From Chloroflexota bacterium (GTDB lineage: Bacteria > Chloroflexota > Anaerolineae > UBA4142): DNA of 64,000 nucleotides. The stretch spans positions 1 through 64,000 of the forward strand of contig JAMCQI010000099.1 in assembly GCA_023381515.1 (NCBI GenBank), written 5' to 3'. Of this stretch, positions 16,316-24,585 are shown in pieces. Below the pieces are notes generated by a model. That model saw nothing but the letters and a program-made list of their open reading frames with translations, did no database searches and was not told the DNA's origin. The stretch's first letter is position 1; each line of letters starts with the position of its first letter. A program made the translations under genes and the position numbers.

Positions 16316-17140
16316 CTATTTCCTTGGGCCGCTGTTCTTTTGCGCAATCATTTGCGAAATGACCTTGGAAGCCTCGGCCAAGGTAGCTTGCTCCAGAGGA
16401 TGCCGGAAGCCGCTTTCGAAGACGGCATCCAGGCCCTGCTGGATTTCCTGCTCGCTGCCGCCAAACCTCTCCGCGTAGAGTTCGATCAACTTGTTGCGCT
16501 GGTTCGTCGACATGGGAGCCGTGCGGCGGATGACAGGAACGGTCTCCCGCTCGCCGTCGCCGCCCTCCCTGACATAGCTGGAAGCATTTTCTTTCACATA
16601 GTTCTGACCGTTGCTCCCGCCGTTGCTGGCGCCATTGCCATTCCCCTGGCCGTCGTGGCCGTCGCCGGTACGGTTGGTCGCACCGGCGCGGATCATGTCC
16701 TCCGCACTTGCCAGGCCTGCGCCCGGGAAGAGGCCGTAACCCATCGCGGTCAGCGCTCGGCCGATAGCCGAAGTTTCGGCGACCTCCCAGGGGAACTCGC
16801 GTTCCGCCCGTGTGCCGCCCTGCTTGCGGCTGGTCGAGATCCCATGGCGAGTGCCATAGATTTCGCTCGTCACGGTCACGAGCAGCGTCAACTGCTCGTC
16901 CGTGTTTACCAGGACTTGCGGCTCGCCGAAATCGAGCCGCTTGCCCTGCCGGCGGTGGTCCTCGTTGGCCATCGCCAGCTTGCCGTCCACGGCCATATAG
17001 GCGTGTCCGACCGACTGCCAATCATCTCCGACTTTGCGCTGGGATTCGAGCAGAACCACGTAATCGGCAAATTCGTCATGCTTGACTGCTCCGACAGTTC
17101 CCGCTTTGCGGCACAAAGCCAGCACGTCCTCGCGCGTCAT
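16316..17140 (-). CDS. Putative single-strand DNA annealing protein (Erf/Sak-like)
   Basis: 274 aa from ATG 17140, preceded by GGAGGAGG. The N-terminal half is a compact alpha/beta domain with SVGHAYMAVDGKLAMANEDH and the diagnostic EFPWEVAETSAIGRALTAMGYGLF; an A/V-ETSA-x-GRAL motif is shared by Erf, Sak and related phage annealing proteins. A Gly/Asn/Ser-rich linker (about 185-215, GNGNGASNGGSNGQN) follows, then a C-terminal helical part (TNQRNKLIELYAERFG through TLAEASKVISQMI), as in DNA-binding tails of such proteins. No phage genes adjoin it. Family assignment rests on the motif and architecture. Confidence 0.65.
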   Translation of the reverse strand: MTREDVLALCRKAGTVGAVKHDEFADYVVLLESQRKVGDDWQSVGHAYMAVDGKLAMANEDHRRQGKRLDFGEPQVLVNTDEQLTLLVTVTSEIYGTRHGISTSRKQGGTRAEREFPWEVAETSAIGRALTAMGYGLFPGAGLASAEDMIRAGATNRTGDGHDGQGNGNGASNGGSNGQNYVKENASSYVREGGDGERETVPVIRRTAPMSTNQRNKLIELYAERFGGSEQEIQQGLDAVFESGFRHPLEQATLAEASKVISQMIAQKNSGPRK

Positions 17141-17311
17141 TTTAAAACCTCCTCCGCTGCAACGCACCTGACGCAGTGCATCCAGCAATCCCTTCGGACC
17201 TGCAAGCGCGGCCCGAGCTCAAGATGTGAACCGAACTTCTGTTCTACGCGCTATTTTAGCACAAATTTTCTAGTTGTCAAGCCCGAATTGTGAGTGGTTT
17301 ATGGTCAATCT

Positions 17312-17442
17312 CCGCTCGGCGACCGAGGTCGCCCCGATCGGGCCTTTGGCCGACAGTCCACCTGCGTAGACGGTCGCGCGTCCCCGGAGGGGGACGCTCG
17401 GCGCGAAGGCGCCCACCTGGGGCGACCTCGGTCGCCGAGCGG
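17312..17442. repeat. 131-bp element bounded by perfect 24-bp inverted repeats
   Basis: 17312-17335 and 17419-17442 are exact reverse complements (24 bp). The 83-bp interior continues with imperfect pairing (GGGCC-TTT-GGCC against GGCGCGAAGGCGCC) and holds an inner hairpin GCGTCCCC...GGGGACGC. It lies about 105 bp upstream of the MNT/HEPN genes. The size and symmetry suit a miniature inverted-repeat element or strongly folded RNA. There is no coding potential. Confidence 0.75.
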
Positions 17443-17546
17443 CCCCAGCGGGGAGAGCAAGTTGACAGCCAACGAAGGGAAGGTAGAATAGAGAAACGAC
17501 CCGGAAGGATGAACCTCCTTGCTGTGTCCGGGTGGAGTTGTCATCT

Positions 17547-17837
17547 ATGGACCAACAAGAGATTGTGAAAACCCTCGGCGCGCTGCGGACGGAGCTCGCG
17601 GAGCGCTTTGATGCCAAAGAGATCAGCCTCTTTGGGTCTTTTGTCCGAGGAGAGCAAGACGTGGCGAGCGACATTGATGTCTTGGTCGAGTCTGGAACCG
17701 AGGCCACTTTCTTCGACTTGGTCCGGTTGGGCCTCTTTCTCGAAGAGTCTTTTCAGCGTCCGGTGGATGTCATCCCCAAGGAGTCGTTGCGGCCCGAGTT
17801 CCGCGAAGAGGTCCTCTGGGAGCGGATTCTGATATGA
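17547..17837 (+). CDS. MNT-type nucleotidyltransferase (antitoxin of HEPN/MNT pair)
   Basis: 96 aa minimal nucleotidyltransferase. The motif GSFVRGEQDVASDIDVLVE carries GSxxRG and the metal-binding DxD. ATG 17547 is preceded by GGAG; the upstream GTG (17532) gives a non-family extension. In characterised pairs MNT proteins AMPylate or otherwise neutralise the HEPN toxin. Its stop overlaps the next gene as ATGA, the standard layout of these pairs. Confidence 0.9.
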   Translation: MDQQEIVKTLGALRTELAERFDAKEISLFGSFVRGEQDVASDIDVLVESGTEATFFDLVRLGLFLEESFQRPVDVIPKESLRPEFREEVLWERILI

Positions 17838-18183
17838 GCGACTACCGGATCTTTCTGAAGGATATTCTCGCCGCTATCGACAGCATCGAATCGTTTACGG
17901 CCGGGGTGAATTTGGAGGCTTTCCAAGCCGATGACAAGACTCAAAGCGCGGTCATCCGGAAATTCGAGATCATCGGCGAGGCGGTGCGGCACGTGCCTGA
18001 GGAAATCCGCGCGGCGCACCCGGAGTGGCTTGGAAGGAAATGGCCGGGATGCGGGATCGGCTGATTCACTTTTACATGGGCGCCAATGCTCGGCTGATCT
18101 GGAAGACCATTCACGAGGATTTGCCGCCAGCCAAGGCGGGGGTTCGAAAGATTCTCGAGGAGAATCCTCCTGAGCCGAGCTGA
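17834..18183 (+). pseudogene. HEPN (DUF86) toxin gene, frameshifted
   Basis: The first frame (17834-18064) reads MSDYRIFLKDILAAIDSIES through FEIIGEAVRHVPEEIRAAHPEW, a good DUF86 HEPN N-terminus, then shifts into nonsense and stops. A second frame from 18031 reads WKEMAGMRDRLIHFYMGAN and continues to TGA 18181-18183, supplying the missing C-terminus, including the R-x4-H RNase motif (RDRLIH). A one-base indel near 18,023-18,031 explains this. The intact product would be about 116 aa. Either the toxin is inactivated or this is a sequencing/assembly error. Confidence 0.85.
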
Positions 18184-18212
18184 AGCTAGTAACCTGCCTA
18201 CGTCTTCCATCG

Positions 18213-18250
18213 AATGACACTCGGCAATTCGCAGAGTGTCATTTGTTTTT
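18213..18250 (+). terminator. Terminator of the MNT/HEPN operon
   Basis: AATGACACTC (18213-18222) pairs with GAGTGTCATT (18234-18243), 11-nt loop, followed by TGTTTTT. It lies about 30 bp after the second-frame stop, which supports the full-length HEPN reading. Confidence 0.8.
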
Positions 18251-18273
18251 CCATCCGGGGAAACCAAGTGCGG

Positions 18274-19227
18274 TCAACTGCGCGGCACTCCGCCCACTAC
18301 GTCTTCCGGAGATTGGCGTAGGAAGTTGGCTGCCGTTTGGCGGATCGGATCATAACCCGCCTTCGAGAGGTCGAACCAGCGAATGCGGGGGTCGTCCAGG
18401 CGGAACCAGCTGTACTGGTGGTGAACGAAACGGCGGGTATCCCTTTTGAGGAGACGCACCGCTTCGTCTAGCGTCGCCTCTCCTCTTACGTAGAGAGCGA
18501 TTTGACGATAGCCCAGGCCGCTCATAGCCGGCGCATCTAACGGGTAACCGCGGTCGATGAGTCCCTTCACCTCCTCCACCAGCCCGGAAGCCATCATTGC
18601 GTCCACCCGCGCATTGATGCGCCGGTACAGCTCCTCGCGCGGCAGAGTCAGACCGATCCGCAGAATGCGGTAACTCGGCGCGCGCTCGCTCTGCAGCCGG
18701 CTGATTGGCTCACCCGCCGTCTCGGACACCTCGATCGCGCGGATGATTCGACGCTTGTTGCGCGGGTCAATCCGGTCCGCCGCGATCGGGTCCATCTGGC
18801 GCAGGCGCGTGTACAGCGCGGCCGTCGCCTGCTGCTCCAGCTCCTGCCTCCGCTCGAGATTCGGAGCCACACGCGGGATCGCGAGGCCGTCGAGCACGGC
18901 GCGGACATAGAGCCCGCTTCCCCCGACCAGAAAGGGCACCTTGCCGCGCGCGTGGATATCGGCAATCGTCGCGTAGGCCTGCTGTTGGTACTGCGCGAGA
19001 CTGAAGGATTCGCCGGGCTCAACGAGATCGATCAGATGATGCGGGACACGACGCTGCTCTTGCAGCGTCGGCTTGGCCGTTCCGATGTCCATCCCGCGAT
19101 AGACCAGCCGCGAGTCCGCCGAGACGATCTCGCCGTGCAATTCTTCCGCCAACTGGATGGCGGCGCGGGTTTTGCCGACCGCCGTAGGACCGAGGATCCC
19201 GACGAGAGAGTGGAGTTGAGTTTCCAT
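18274..19227 (-). CDS. miaA: tRNA dimethylallyltransferase
   Basis: 317 aa. Adds a dimethylallyl group to A37 of tRNAs reading UNN codons. P-loop GPTAVGKTRAAIQLAEEL at the N-terminus, then the substrate motif SADSRLVYRGMDIGTAKPT, HHLIDLVEPGESFSLAQYQ, LVGGSGLYVRAVLDGL, DPRNKRRIIRAIEVSE and the GLGYRQIALYVRGE/KRDTRRFVHHQYSWFR segments. All are in family order at normal length. It is convergent with the toxin-antitoxin pair. DUF2945 and alcohol dehydrogenase genes lie upstream on the same strand. Confidence 0.97.
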   Translation of the reverse strand: METQLHSLVGILGPTAVGKTRAAIQLAEELHGEIVSADSRLVYRGMDIGTAKPTLQEQRRVPHHLIDLVEPGESFSLAQYQQQAYATIADIHARGKVPFLVGGSGLYVRAVLDGLAIPRVAPNLERRQELEQQATAALYTRLRQMDPIAADRIDPRNKRRIIRAIEVSETAGEPISRLQSERAPSYRILRIGLTLPREELYRRINARVDAMMASGLVEEVKGLIDRGYPLDAPAMSGLGYRQIALYVRGEATLDEAVRLLKRDTRRFVHHQYSWFRLDDPRIRWFDLSKAGYDPIRQTAANFLRQSPEDVVGGVPRS

Positions 19228-19260
19228 TTTTGGTTTTGACGGAAAAGACTCTAACCGGAA

Positions 19261-19485
19261 TCAGGATTTGCTCTTGCCGATCTTTTTTAACGCCGAACCT
19301 TTGTGCATCGCCAGGTGGTCGGTCTTGTCACTTTTGATCAAATACTGCGGTTCTTGCTTGGACGCGTGGACCGTATATCCTTTGAACTTGATCGGTGCGG
19401 TGATTTTCTTTTGGATCGTTCCCCGCACCCGACCCGCCTCCGAGTTCCATTCCACATGATCGCCGACATGGAAATCCTTTGCCAT
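19261..19485 (-). CDS. DUF2945 (tudor-like) small protein
   Basis: 74 aa from ATG 19485 (a second ATG at 19491 is possible; GAGGG spacing favours the inner one). FHVGDHVEWNSEAGRVRGTIQKK and YTVHASKQEPQYLIKSDKTDHLAMHKGSALKK match DUF2945, a small beta-rich domain also called hypervirulence-associated TUDOR. Its function in bacteria is not established. Confidence 0.88.
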   Translation of the reverse strand: MAKDFHVGDHVEWNSEAGRVRGTIQKKITAPIKFKGYTVHASKQEPQYLIKSDKTDHLAMHKGSALKKIGKSKS

Positions 19486-19513
19486 CGGCATATTCCCTCG
19501 TTTGCATCAGCCG

Positions 19514-20542
19514 CTAGGTGCTGTGGCTCGGCTCCTCGGAAATCTGCAGGACCGCCGCGCCTTCGAGCTCCCCGCGGCGCATATAGTCCAGGGCTTCGTT
19601 CGCCTGCGCAAGCGGCAAGACCCGCACCTCGGTTTTGATCGGCACCTTGGGCGCAAGGCCGAGGAATTCCTCGCCGTCGCGGCGCGTCAGGTTCGCCACC
19701 GACCGGAGCACGCGTTCCCCCCACAACGAATCGTACGAGAAAGGAGGAATCTCGCTCATGTGAATGCCCCCGCTGACAACGGTGCCGCCTTTCGCCGTAA
19801 CGCGCAGCGCCTGGATCATCAGCGGGCCCACGGGTGCAAAGATGAGGGCCGCATCCAACAATTCCGGGGGCGGCTGCGTCGAATCGCCGGCCCAGACGGC
19901 GCCCAGGCGCCGCGCAAACGCTTGCGTCTCCGTATCGCCCGGCCGGGTGAACGCGTAGACGCGCTTGCCTTGATACACCGCCAGTTGGGCGATCAGATGG
20001 GCGGCCGCGCCAAAGCCATAGATGCCCAGATTTTCCACAGAGTCGCCCGCCAACCGAAAAGTGCGGTACCCAATCAGCCCCGCGCACAAGAGCGGAGCGA
20101 CATGCGCGTCGCTGTAGGAAGCTGGCAGAGGAAAACAGTAGCGGGGATCGGCCACGGCGTATTCGGCATAGCCGCCGTCAATCGTATAGCCGGTGAAGAG
20201 CGGATGATCGCACAAATTCTCCTGACCGCGCAAGCAGTAGCGACAGGTGCCGTCGGTGTAGCCCAGCCAGGGGACTCCCACCCGGTCTCCCGGCTTGAAC
20301 CGGTCCACTTGCGCTCCGCGCTCGACGACGGTGCCGACGATCTCGTGTCCTGGAATCAAAGGCAGCTTGGGGTCGCTCAGTTCGCCGTCGACAATATGCA
20401 AATCGGTGCGGCACACTCCGCACGTATGAATTCGGATAAGGATTTGATGCGGCAGCGGATGCGGAACCGGGACTAGCTCCAAATGCAGCGGCTGTCTTGC
20501 CTTGTCCAACACCATCGCGCGCATCTTTTCTGGAATCTCCAT
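19514..20542 (-). CDS. Zinc-type alcohol dehydrogenase (MDR family)
   Basis: 342 aa. Catalytic zinc ligands are visible in HTCGVCRTDLH (Cys) and PGHEIVGTV (His, Glu); the Rossmann nucleotide site is around GIYGFGAAAHLIAQLAVYQG. The structural-zinc loop normally has four Cys (CGxCxxCx7C), but here reads TDGTCRYCLRGQENLC, with the first Cys position occupied by Asp. FTGYTIDGGYAEYAV is typical of this subgroup. GGAGG lies 8 nt before the ATG. It follows the debranching enzyme gene by 35 bp. Substrate is probably a primary alcohol or aldehyde; NAD versus NADP is uncertain. Confidence 0.92.
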   Translation of the reverse strand: MEIPEKMRAMVLDKARQPLHLELVPVPHPLPHQILIRIHTCGVCRTDLHIVDGELSDPKLPLIPGHEIVGTVVERGAQVDRFKPGDRVGVPWLGYTDGTCRYCLRGQENLCDHPLFTGYTIDGGYAEYAVADPRYCFPLPASYSDAHVAPLLCAGLIGYRTFRLAGDSVENLGIYGFGAAAHLIAQLAVYQGKRVYAFTRPGDTETQAFARRLGAVWAGDSTQPPPELLDAALIFAPVGPLMIQALRVTAKGGTVVSGGIHMSEIPPFSYDSLWGERVLRSVANLTRRDGEEFLGLAPKVPIKTEVRVLPLAQANEALDYMRRGELEGAAVLQISEEPSHST

Positions 20543-20577
20543 CTTGACTTGCCTCCTTCCCGTGGCCGATAGTTGAG

Positions 20578-22734
20578 CTATTCAATCCGCCACGGTGTCC
20601 AGGCTTTCAGCTGAATTTGAACCTCGCCCTCCTGTCCCAGGATATCCCAGCGCGTGCTCTCGTCTTCCCGCCAAAAGCGCAGGTCGAGTTTCGAGTGGCC
20701 GATTTTGAGGCCGTGCAAGGTGATATCGGGCAGCCAATGGGGAAGCTGCGGGTCGAGATACAGCCGTCCATGCGGGGCGTCCGCCTGGATCCCGAGAATC
20801 GCCTGCAAGCATTGAAACACCGACCCGGCCGCCCAGGCTTGCGGCACATTGGCTCCCAGATACTGCACGGGAAACGTGTCCGGCTGGTAGGCAATCCCAG
20901 CGTATAGTTCGGGGATACGATGACTCTGGAAATCGGCGGCGGCGCGCGAAATATCCCGGGCGATCTGGGCCGCCTCCGCGGCAAACCCGTAGCGCTTGAA
21001 TCCCATCGCAATGATGCTATTGTCATGCGGCCAGATCGAGCCGCGGTGGTAGGAATGGGGATTGTAGGCCGGGTTGCGAGACGAAAGAGTCCGGATCCCC
21101 CAGCCCGTCCACATATCGGGCTGCATCAACCGTTGAACCACGCGGGCGGCATGATGCGATCGGGCAATGCCACTCCAGAGGCAGTGGCCGGCATTCGACG
21201 CGACCGTGCAGACGGGCTTTTTATCCGGATCGAGGGCAAAAGCATAGCTACCGATCTCCTCACACCAGAACCGCTCTTCAAAGCGGGCCTGGAGCTCTGC
21301 GGCTTTGCGGCGCAAGGCGGCGGCGCGCTCCTTTTCGTTCAAGGCGTCGAATACTTCCGCCATGCGCATCCAGGCATCAAAGACATAGCCCTGCAGTTCG
21401 CAGGTCCCCTTGGGCTGCTTCACCTGGCTTCCATCCGCATAGACGACGGCATCTCCGGCGTCTTTCCAGCCCATGTTCTCATAACCCTTGGGAGAAAAGG
21501 TCTGGTACTCTTGGAACCCGTCGCCGTCGAGGTCGCCATATTGGTCGATCCATTCGAGACATTTCTCGGCCGCCTCCCGGTAGGTTTGCAGAAGCGCTGT
21601 GTCTCCCTGCCACTTCCAGGCTTCATGTAGCGTAATCAGATAAAGCGGAGTGGCATCCCAGGTCCCATAGTAAGGCGTGTGTGGAATCTGATGGAAATGC
21701 GCCAGTTCGCCGTGGCGGATTTCGTGCATGATCTTGCCCGGCTGCTCATCGCGATAGTCATCCCTTTTCGTACCCTGGAACTTGGCGAGCATCGCGAGAG
21801 CCCCCTGGGAAAGACCGCAGCTCACCATCATGCTCTGCAGGCTCGCGATCAGGCTGTCCCGCCCGAACAGAGTAACAAACCAGGGCACACCTGCGGCCGG
21901 AACCCAGACATCGTGCGCAAGATCATGCTCGTGCAGCCGCAGCGCGCCCATGTCCTCTACCGACTGGCGATAGAACCGATAGATCTCTTCATTGGAGGAG
22001 GTGACGCGAGTGGCACTGTTCAGCCACTCTTGGTGGAGCTGGTCCAGCTCGGTCGGAACACTTTTCTCAAGGCGATCGTGAGCGAGCTCCGGAGGGCGCC
22101 CGTGCTGAACGAGGATATAGTGACCGCAGGTGTGCCACGTAGCACCCGGCGCAAGATCGATCTCAAAGGTAATTCGACCATTGGCATAGCGAGCCGGCGA
22201 AGCACTGTTGTCCACACGATAGACGAGGCATCTTTGAAAGTCGTGGTTTTTGTAAGAGGTAACCAGCTCAGCACTGTGTTCTCGCCACTCGGTGAGGATA
22301 CGCCCGCGTCGGACAAAGTGACCTGACTTGACCTCAAAGAGATCCGCAAAGTCCGAGCGGAGTGCCACTTCCAGGTTAAAGTGCGCTCGCTCTTGTCCAT
22401 AGTTGGTGACGTCCAAATCCTCGTGGATTCCATCGCCGACGGCCCGGGTGATGACCAGTTCGAGCGTGCCTTCCGGGATAACCCCTTCCTCGGTCGGGAA
22501 CGACCCGTTCATCAGATAGATCCGGGCGGCATAGTAAGTGATGGCACCGGAGGTCCGCCGCGCCCAGGGATAGCCGTTGGCGGAAATCGCGTAATAGCTG
22601 ACCAGCCGCATGTCGTCGGCGAACATGCCTTGCGCCGTATCGGCCTCGATTTCTCCATCCAGGTCGGTGACCATGAAGGTGCTGCCCTGATGAATCGTCA
22701 GTACCGGAGGGCCAACAGTGATTTCAGCGGTCAT
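20578..22734 (-). CDS. Amylo-alpha-1,6-glucosidase / glycogen debranching enzyme family
   Basis: 718 aa from ATG 22734, which has GGAGGT 6 nt upstream. The N-terminal beta-sandwich (MVTDLDGEIEADTAQGMFADDMRLVSYY) is the debranching N-terminal domain. The C-terminal two-thirds is an (alpha/alpha)6 barrel with PWFVTLFGRDSLIASLQ, YGTWDATPLYLITLHEAW, DLDGDGFQEYQTFSPKGYENMGWKD and YHRGSIWPHDNSIIAMG, the conserved segments of this GH-clan enzyme. In cyanobacterial-type and bacterial homologues it trims alpha-1,6 branches or acts on sucrose-like glucosides; exact specificity is not visible. It follows yraN by 25 bp. Confidence 0.9.
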   Translation of the reverse strand: MTAEITVGPPVLTIHQGSTFMVTDLDGEIEADTAQGMFADDMRLVSYYAISANGYPWARRTSGAITYYAARIYLMNGSFPTEEGVIPEGTLELVITRAVGDGIHEDLDVTNYGQERAHFNLEVALRSDFADLFEVKSGHFVRRGRILTEWREHSAELVTSYKNHDFQRCLVYRVDNSASPARYANGRITFEIDLAPGATWHTCGHYILVQHGRPPELAHDRLEKSVPTELDQLHQEWLNSATRVTSSNEEIYRFYRQSVEDMGALRLHEHDLAHDVWVPAAGVPWFVTLFGRDSLIASLQSMMVSCGLSQGALAMLAKFQGTKRDDYRDEQPGKIMHEIRHGELAHFHQIPHTPYYGTWDATPLYLITLHEAWKWQGDTALLQTYREAAEKCLEWIDQYGDLDGDGFQEYQTFSPKGYENMGWKDAGDAVVYADGSQVKQPKGTCELQGYVFDAWMRMAEVFDALNEKERAAALRRKAAELQARFEERFWCEEIGSYAFALDPDKKPVCTVASNAGHCLWSGIARSHHAARVVQRLMQPDMWTGWGIRTLSSRNPAYNPHSYHRGSIWPHDNSIIAMGFKRYGFAAEAAQIARDISRAAADFQSHRIPELYAGIAYQPDTFPVQYLGANVPQAWAAGSVFQCLQAILGIQADAPHGRLYLDPQLPHWLPDITLHGLKIGHSKLDLRFWREDESTRWDILGQEGEVQIQLKAWTPWRIE

Positions 22735-22759
22735 TTGTCCACCTCCGTTCAAGATGACG

Positions 22760-23146
22760 TTAGTCCTCTACGATGCTCTTGATCAACTCCAGCCGGTGGA
22801 TGTGGCCGGAGGAATCAAGCTGAATCGCCACGAGGTCAATGCGCCAGGGACAATCGCCATACTCGGCGTGTGCTTCGAGGAATTGGAGGGCGAGCCTGAG
22901 CAGACGTTCACGCTTGCGCGGCGTAATCGATTCTTCCGGCGACCCATAGGCTTCCCCCCGCCGGGTTCGCACCTCGATAAAGGCCAACCCGTCCGCATCC
23001 TGCCCGACCAAATCGATTTCGCCCGCGCGGGTGCGATAGTTCCTCGCGAGAATCTGGTAGCCGTGCTCTTGTAGATACAAGGCCGCGACCCGCTCGCCCG
23101 AGGCTCCGAGATTCTTACGCGCCCGCTTGACCGGACTTTGATTCAT
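22760..23146 (-). CDS. YraN/UPF0102 family predicted endonuclease
   Basis: 128 aa with a single restriction-endonuclease-like fold: NLGASGERVAALYLQEHGYQILARNYR, then GEIDLVGQDADGLAFIEVRTR, the E...D...ExR variant of PD-(D/E)xK, and SITPRKRERLLRLALQFL. Usually located near rnhB or ribosome-biogenesis genes; here it overlaps the LLM oxidoreductase stop as ATGA. The biological role is unproven. Confidence 0.93.
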   Translation of the reverse strand: MNQSPVKRARKNLGASGERVAALYLQEHGYQILARNYRTRAGEIDLVGQDADGLAFIEVRTRRGEAYGSPEESITPRKRERLLRLALQFLEAHAEYGDCPWRIDLVAIQLDSSGHIHRLELIKSIVED

Positions 23147-24186
23147 GGTAAACGAAACTTCCCCCGAGTTCCTCCGCTCCTCTGCTTAAGTTCCCCCGAT
23201 TCACCCCGAGTCCCCGGTCTCGCTTCCCGGGAACTCGGAGGGTTCGTCAAGGACTTGGCTTTTTGAACTGCGCCAGCAACCGCACGGGCCATCGCACCGA
23301 GGCCGTCAAGGTCGTCGAGCTCCAGCCATTGCAACATGATCCGCTGCACGCCCGCTTCCTCCAGCCGCTTTATTTGCTCCGCCACCTCCGGCCCCGTCCC
23401 CACGAGAATACCGCGGTCCCGCAGCTGCTCCGCCGTCTGGCCGCGCCCCTGCGCCTTTTGCTCCACCTCGGCCTGATTTCGCCCAAATACGCACCCCGTC
23501 ATCGTCGACCGGACCACGTCGGACCGCCGGCGACCACTCGCCTCGATCAGTTCATCCAATTGCGCATTGAGCTTGCGAAAATTCTCCGGCGTCTGAAAGG
23601 TCGCGTTCCATTCCGATGCATACTTGGCCGCGAGCGGCAGTGTCAATTGGAGACCGTTGCCGCCGATCAGAATGGGGGGACCGCCGGGCCGCGCGGGACG
23701 AGGCAGCAAGACGGCATCGTGCAGGTGATAGAATTCACCGTCGAAATTGAGTGGCGCCGCGCTGTGAAAAAGATGCGTAATGATTTGCAGCGCCTCCTCG
23801 AACCGCCGAAAACGCTGCCGCACGCTCAAAAGGTTCCAGCCGTAATTCGCGTGCTCCCGCTCCTGCCACCCCGCGCCCAAGCCGAGCGTCAGCCGGCCGC
23901 TCGACAAATCGTCCACGGCGCTCGCCATTCGGGCGGTCATGACGGGATCGCGAAAAGACATGGGGGTGACGAGAGAGCCGAAATGGATGCGTTGGGTATT
24001 CGTCGCGAGCCAGGTCAGCGAGACCCACAGCTCGAGCGAGTCTAAATTGGGAGGCTTGGCATTCGTATAATGATCGGACCGGTAGAGGCCGGCAAACCCC
24101 AACGCTTCGACCGCTTTCGCCATCTGCTGCCAGCGCGGCCAATTCAGTCCGTTCTGTCCTTCGACCATGATCGCGATTTCGAGCAC
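23143..24186 (-). CDS. LLM-class (luciferase-like, probably F420-dependent) oxidoreductase
   Basis: TIM-barrel flavin/F420 oxidoreductase, 347 aa from GTG 24186 (GGAAGGA 8 nt upstream). Signatures: LGFAGLYRSDHY, RIHFGSLVTPMSFRDPVMTARMASAVDDLSSGRLTLGLGAGWQEREH and RPARPGGPPILIGGNG. The last 30 residues are Pro/Ser/Arg-rich and not part of the fold. It is first in a run with yraN, the debranching enzyme and the alcohol dehydrogenase. The cofactor is inferred from family only. Confidence 0.9.
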   Translation of the reverse strand: MLEIAIMVEGQNGLNWPRWQQMAKAVEALGFAGLYRSDHYTNAKPPNLDSLELWVSLTWLATNTQRIHFGSLVTPMSFRDPVMTARMASAVDDLSSGRLTLGLGAGWQEREHANYGWNLLSVRQRFRRFEEALQIITHLFHSAAPLNFDGEFYHLHDAVLLPRPARPGGPPILIGGNGLQLTLPLAAKYASEWNATFQTPENFRKLNAQLDELIEASGRRRSDVVRSTMTGCVFGRNQAEVEQKAQGRGQTAEQLRDRGILVGTGPEVAEQIKRLEEAGVQRIMLQWLELDDLDGLGAMARAVAGAVQKAKSLTNPPSSREARPGTRGESGELKQRSGGTRGKFRLP

Positions 24187-24585
24187 GGCTCTAGTCCTTC
24201 CTGCCTGCAACAACACAAAGAGATGCCCCGAGCGCTGCTAGACCCAGCGTTCAATACCGAGATATTCTAGCATACCCCATGGGGCGAAACAAGTCATCAC
24301 GAGTTCAGGGGTGCCCGTCACATTTTTGGCTCCTCAGTCGGCGCAGGTCGCAGACACCGCGGGTCCCTAGACCCTCGTAGATCCCGCGCCCTGTGCGGGG
24401 CGCGTTCTTGGCGGGGTGCCAGCGATGCCGACTTTGCTTTGCCGAAGGTGCCGTGATGCCTGCCCCGCGGTCTCCAGCGGGGTCAATCGCCCGGAGACCG
24501 TCACTTGCGCAAGGGGCGCGATCCGCCTGCCCAGCTTCACACTCGTCTGCGCCAGCGCGTAAAAGCTCAGGGCCGCTCGCTCGAC
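24187..24585. other. Gene-free spacer with repeat-like debris
   Basis: No open frame with family features is seen. At about 24,376-24,405 TCGTAGATCCCG...TGCGGGGCG resembles the motif at 3949-3972. A hairpin CGGTCTCC (24468-24475) / GGAGACCG (24493-24500) lies about 85 bp past the diguanylate cyclase stop, without a T-run. Confidence 0.5.
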
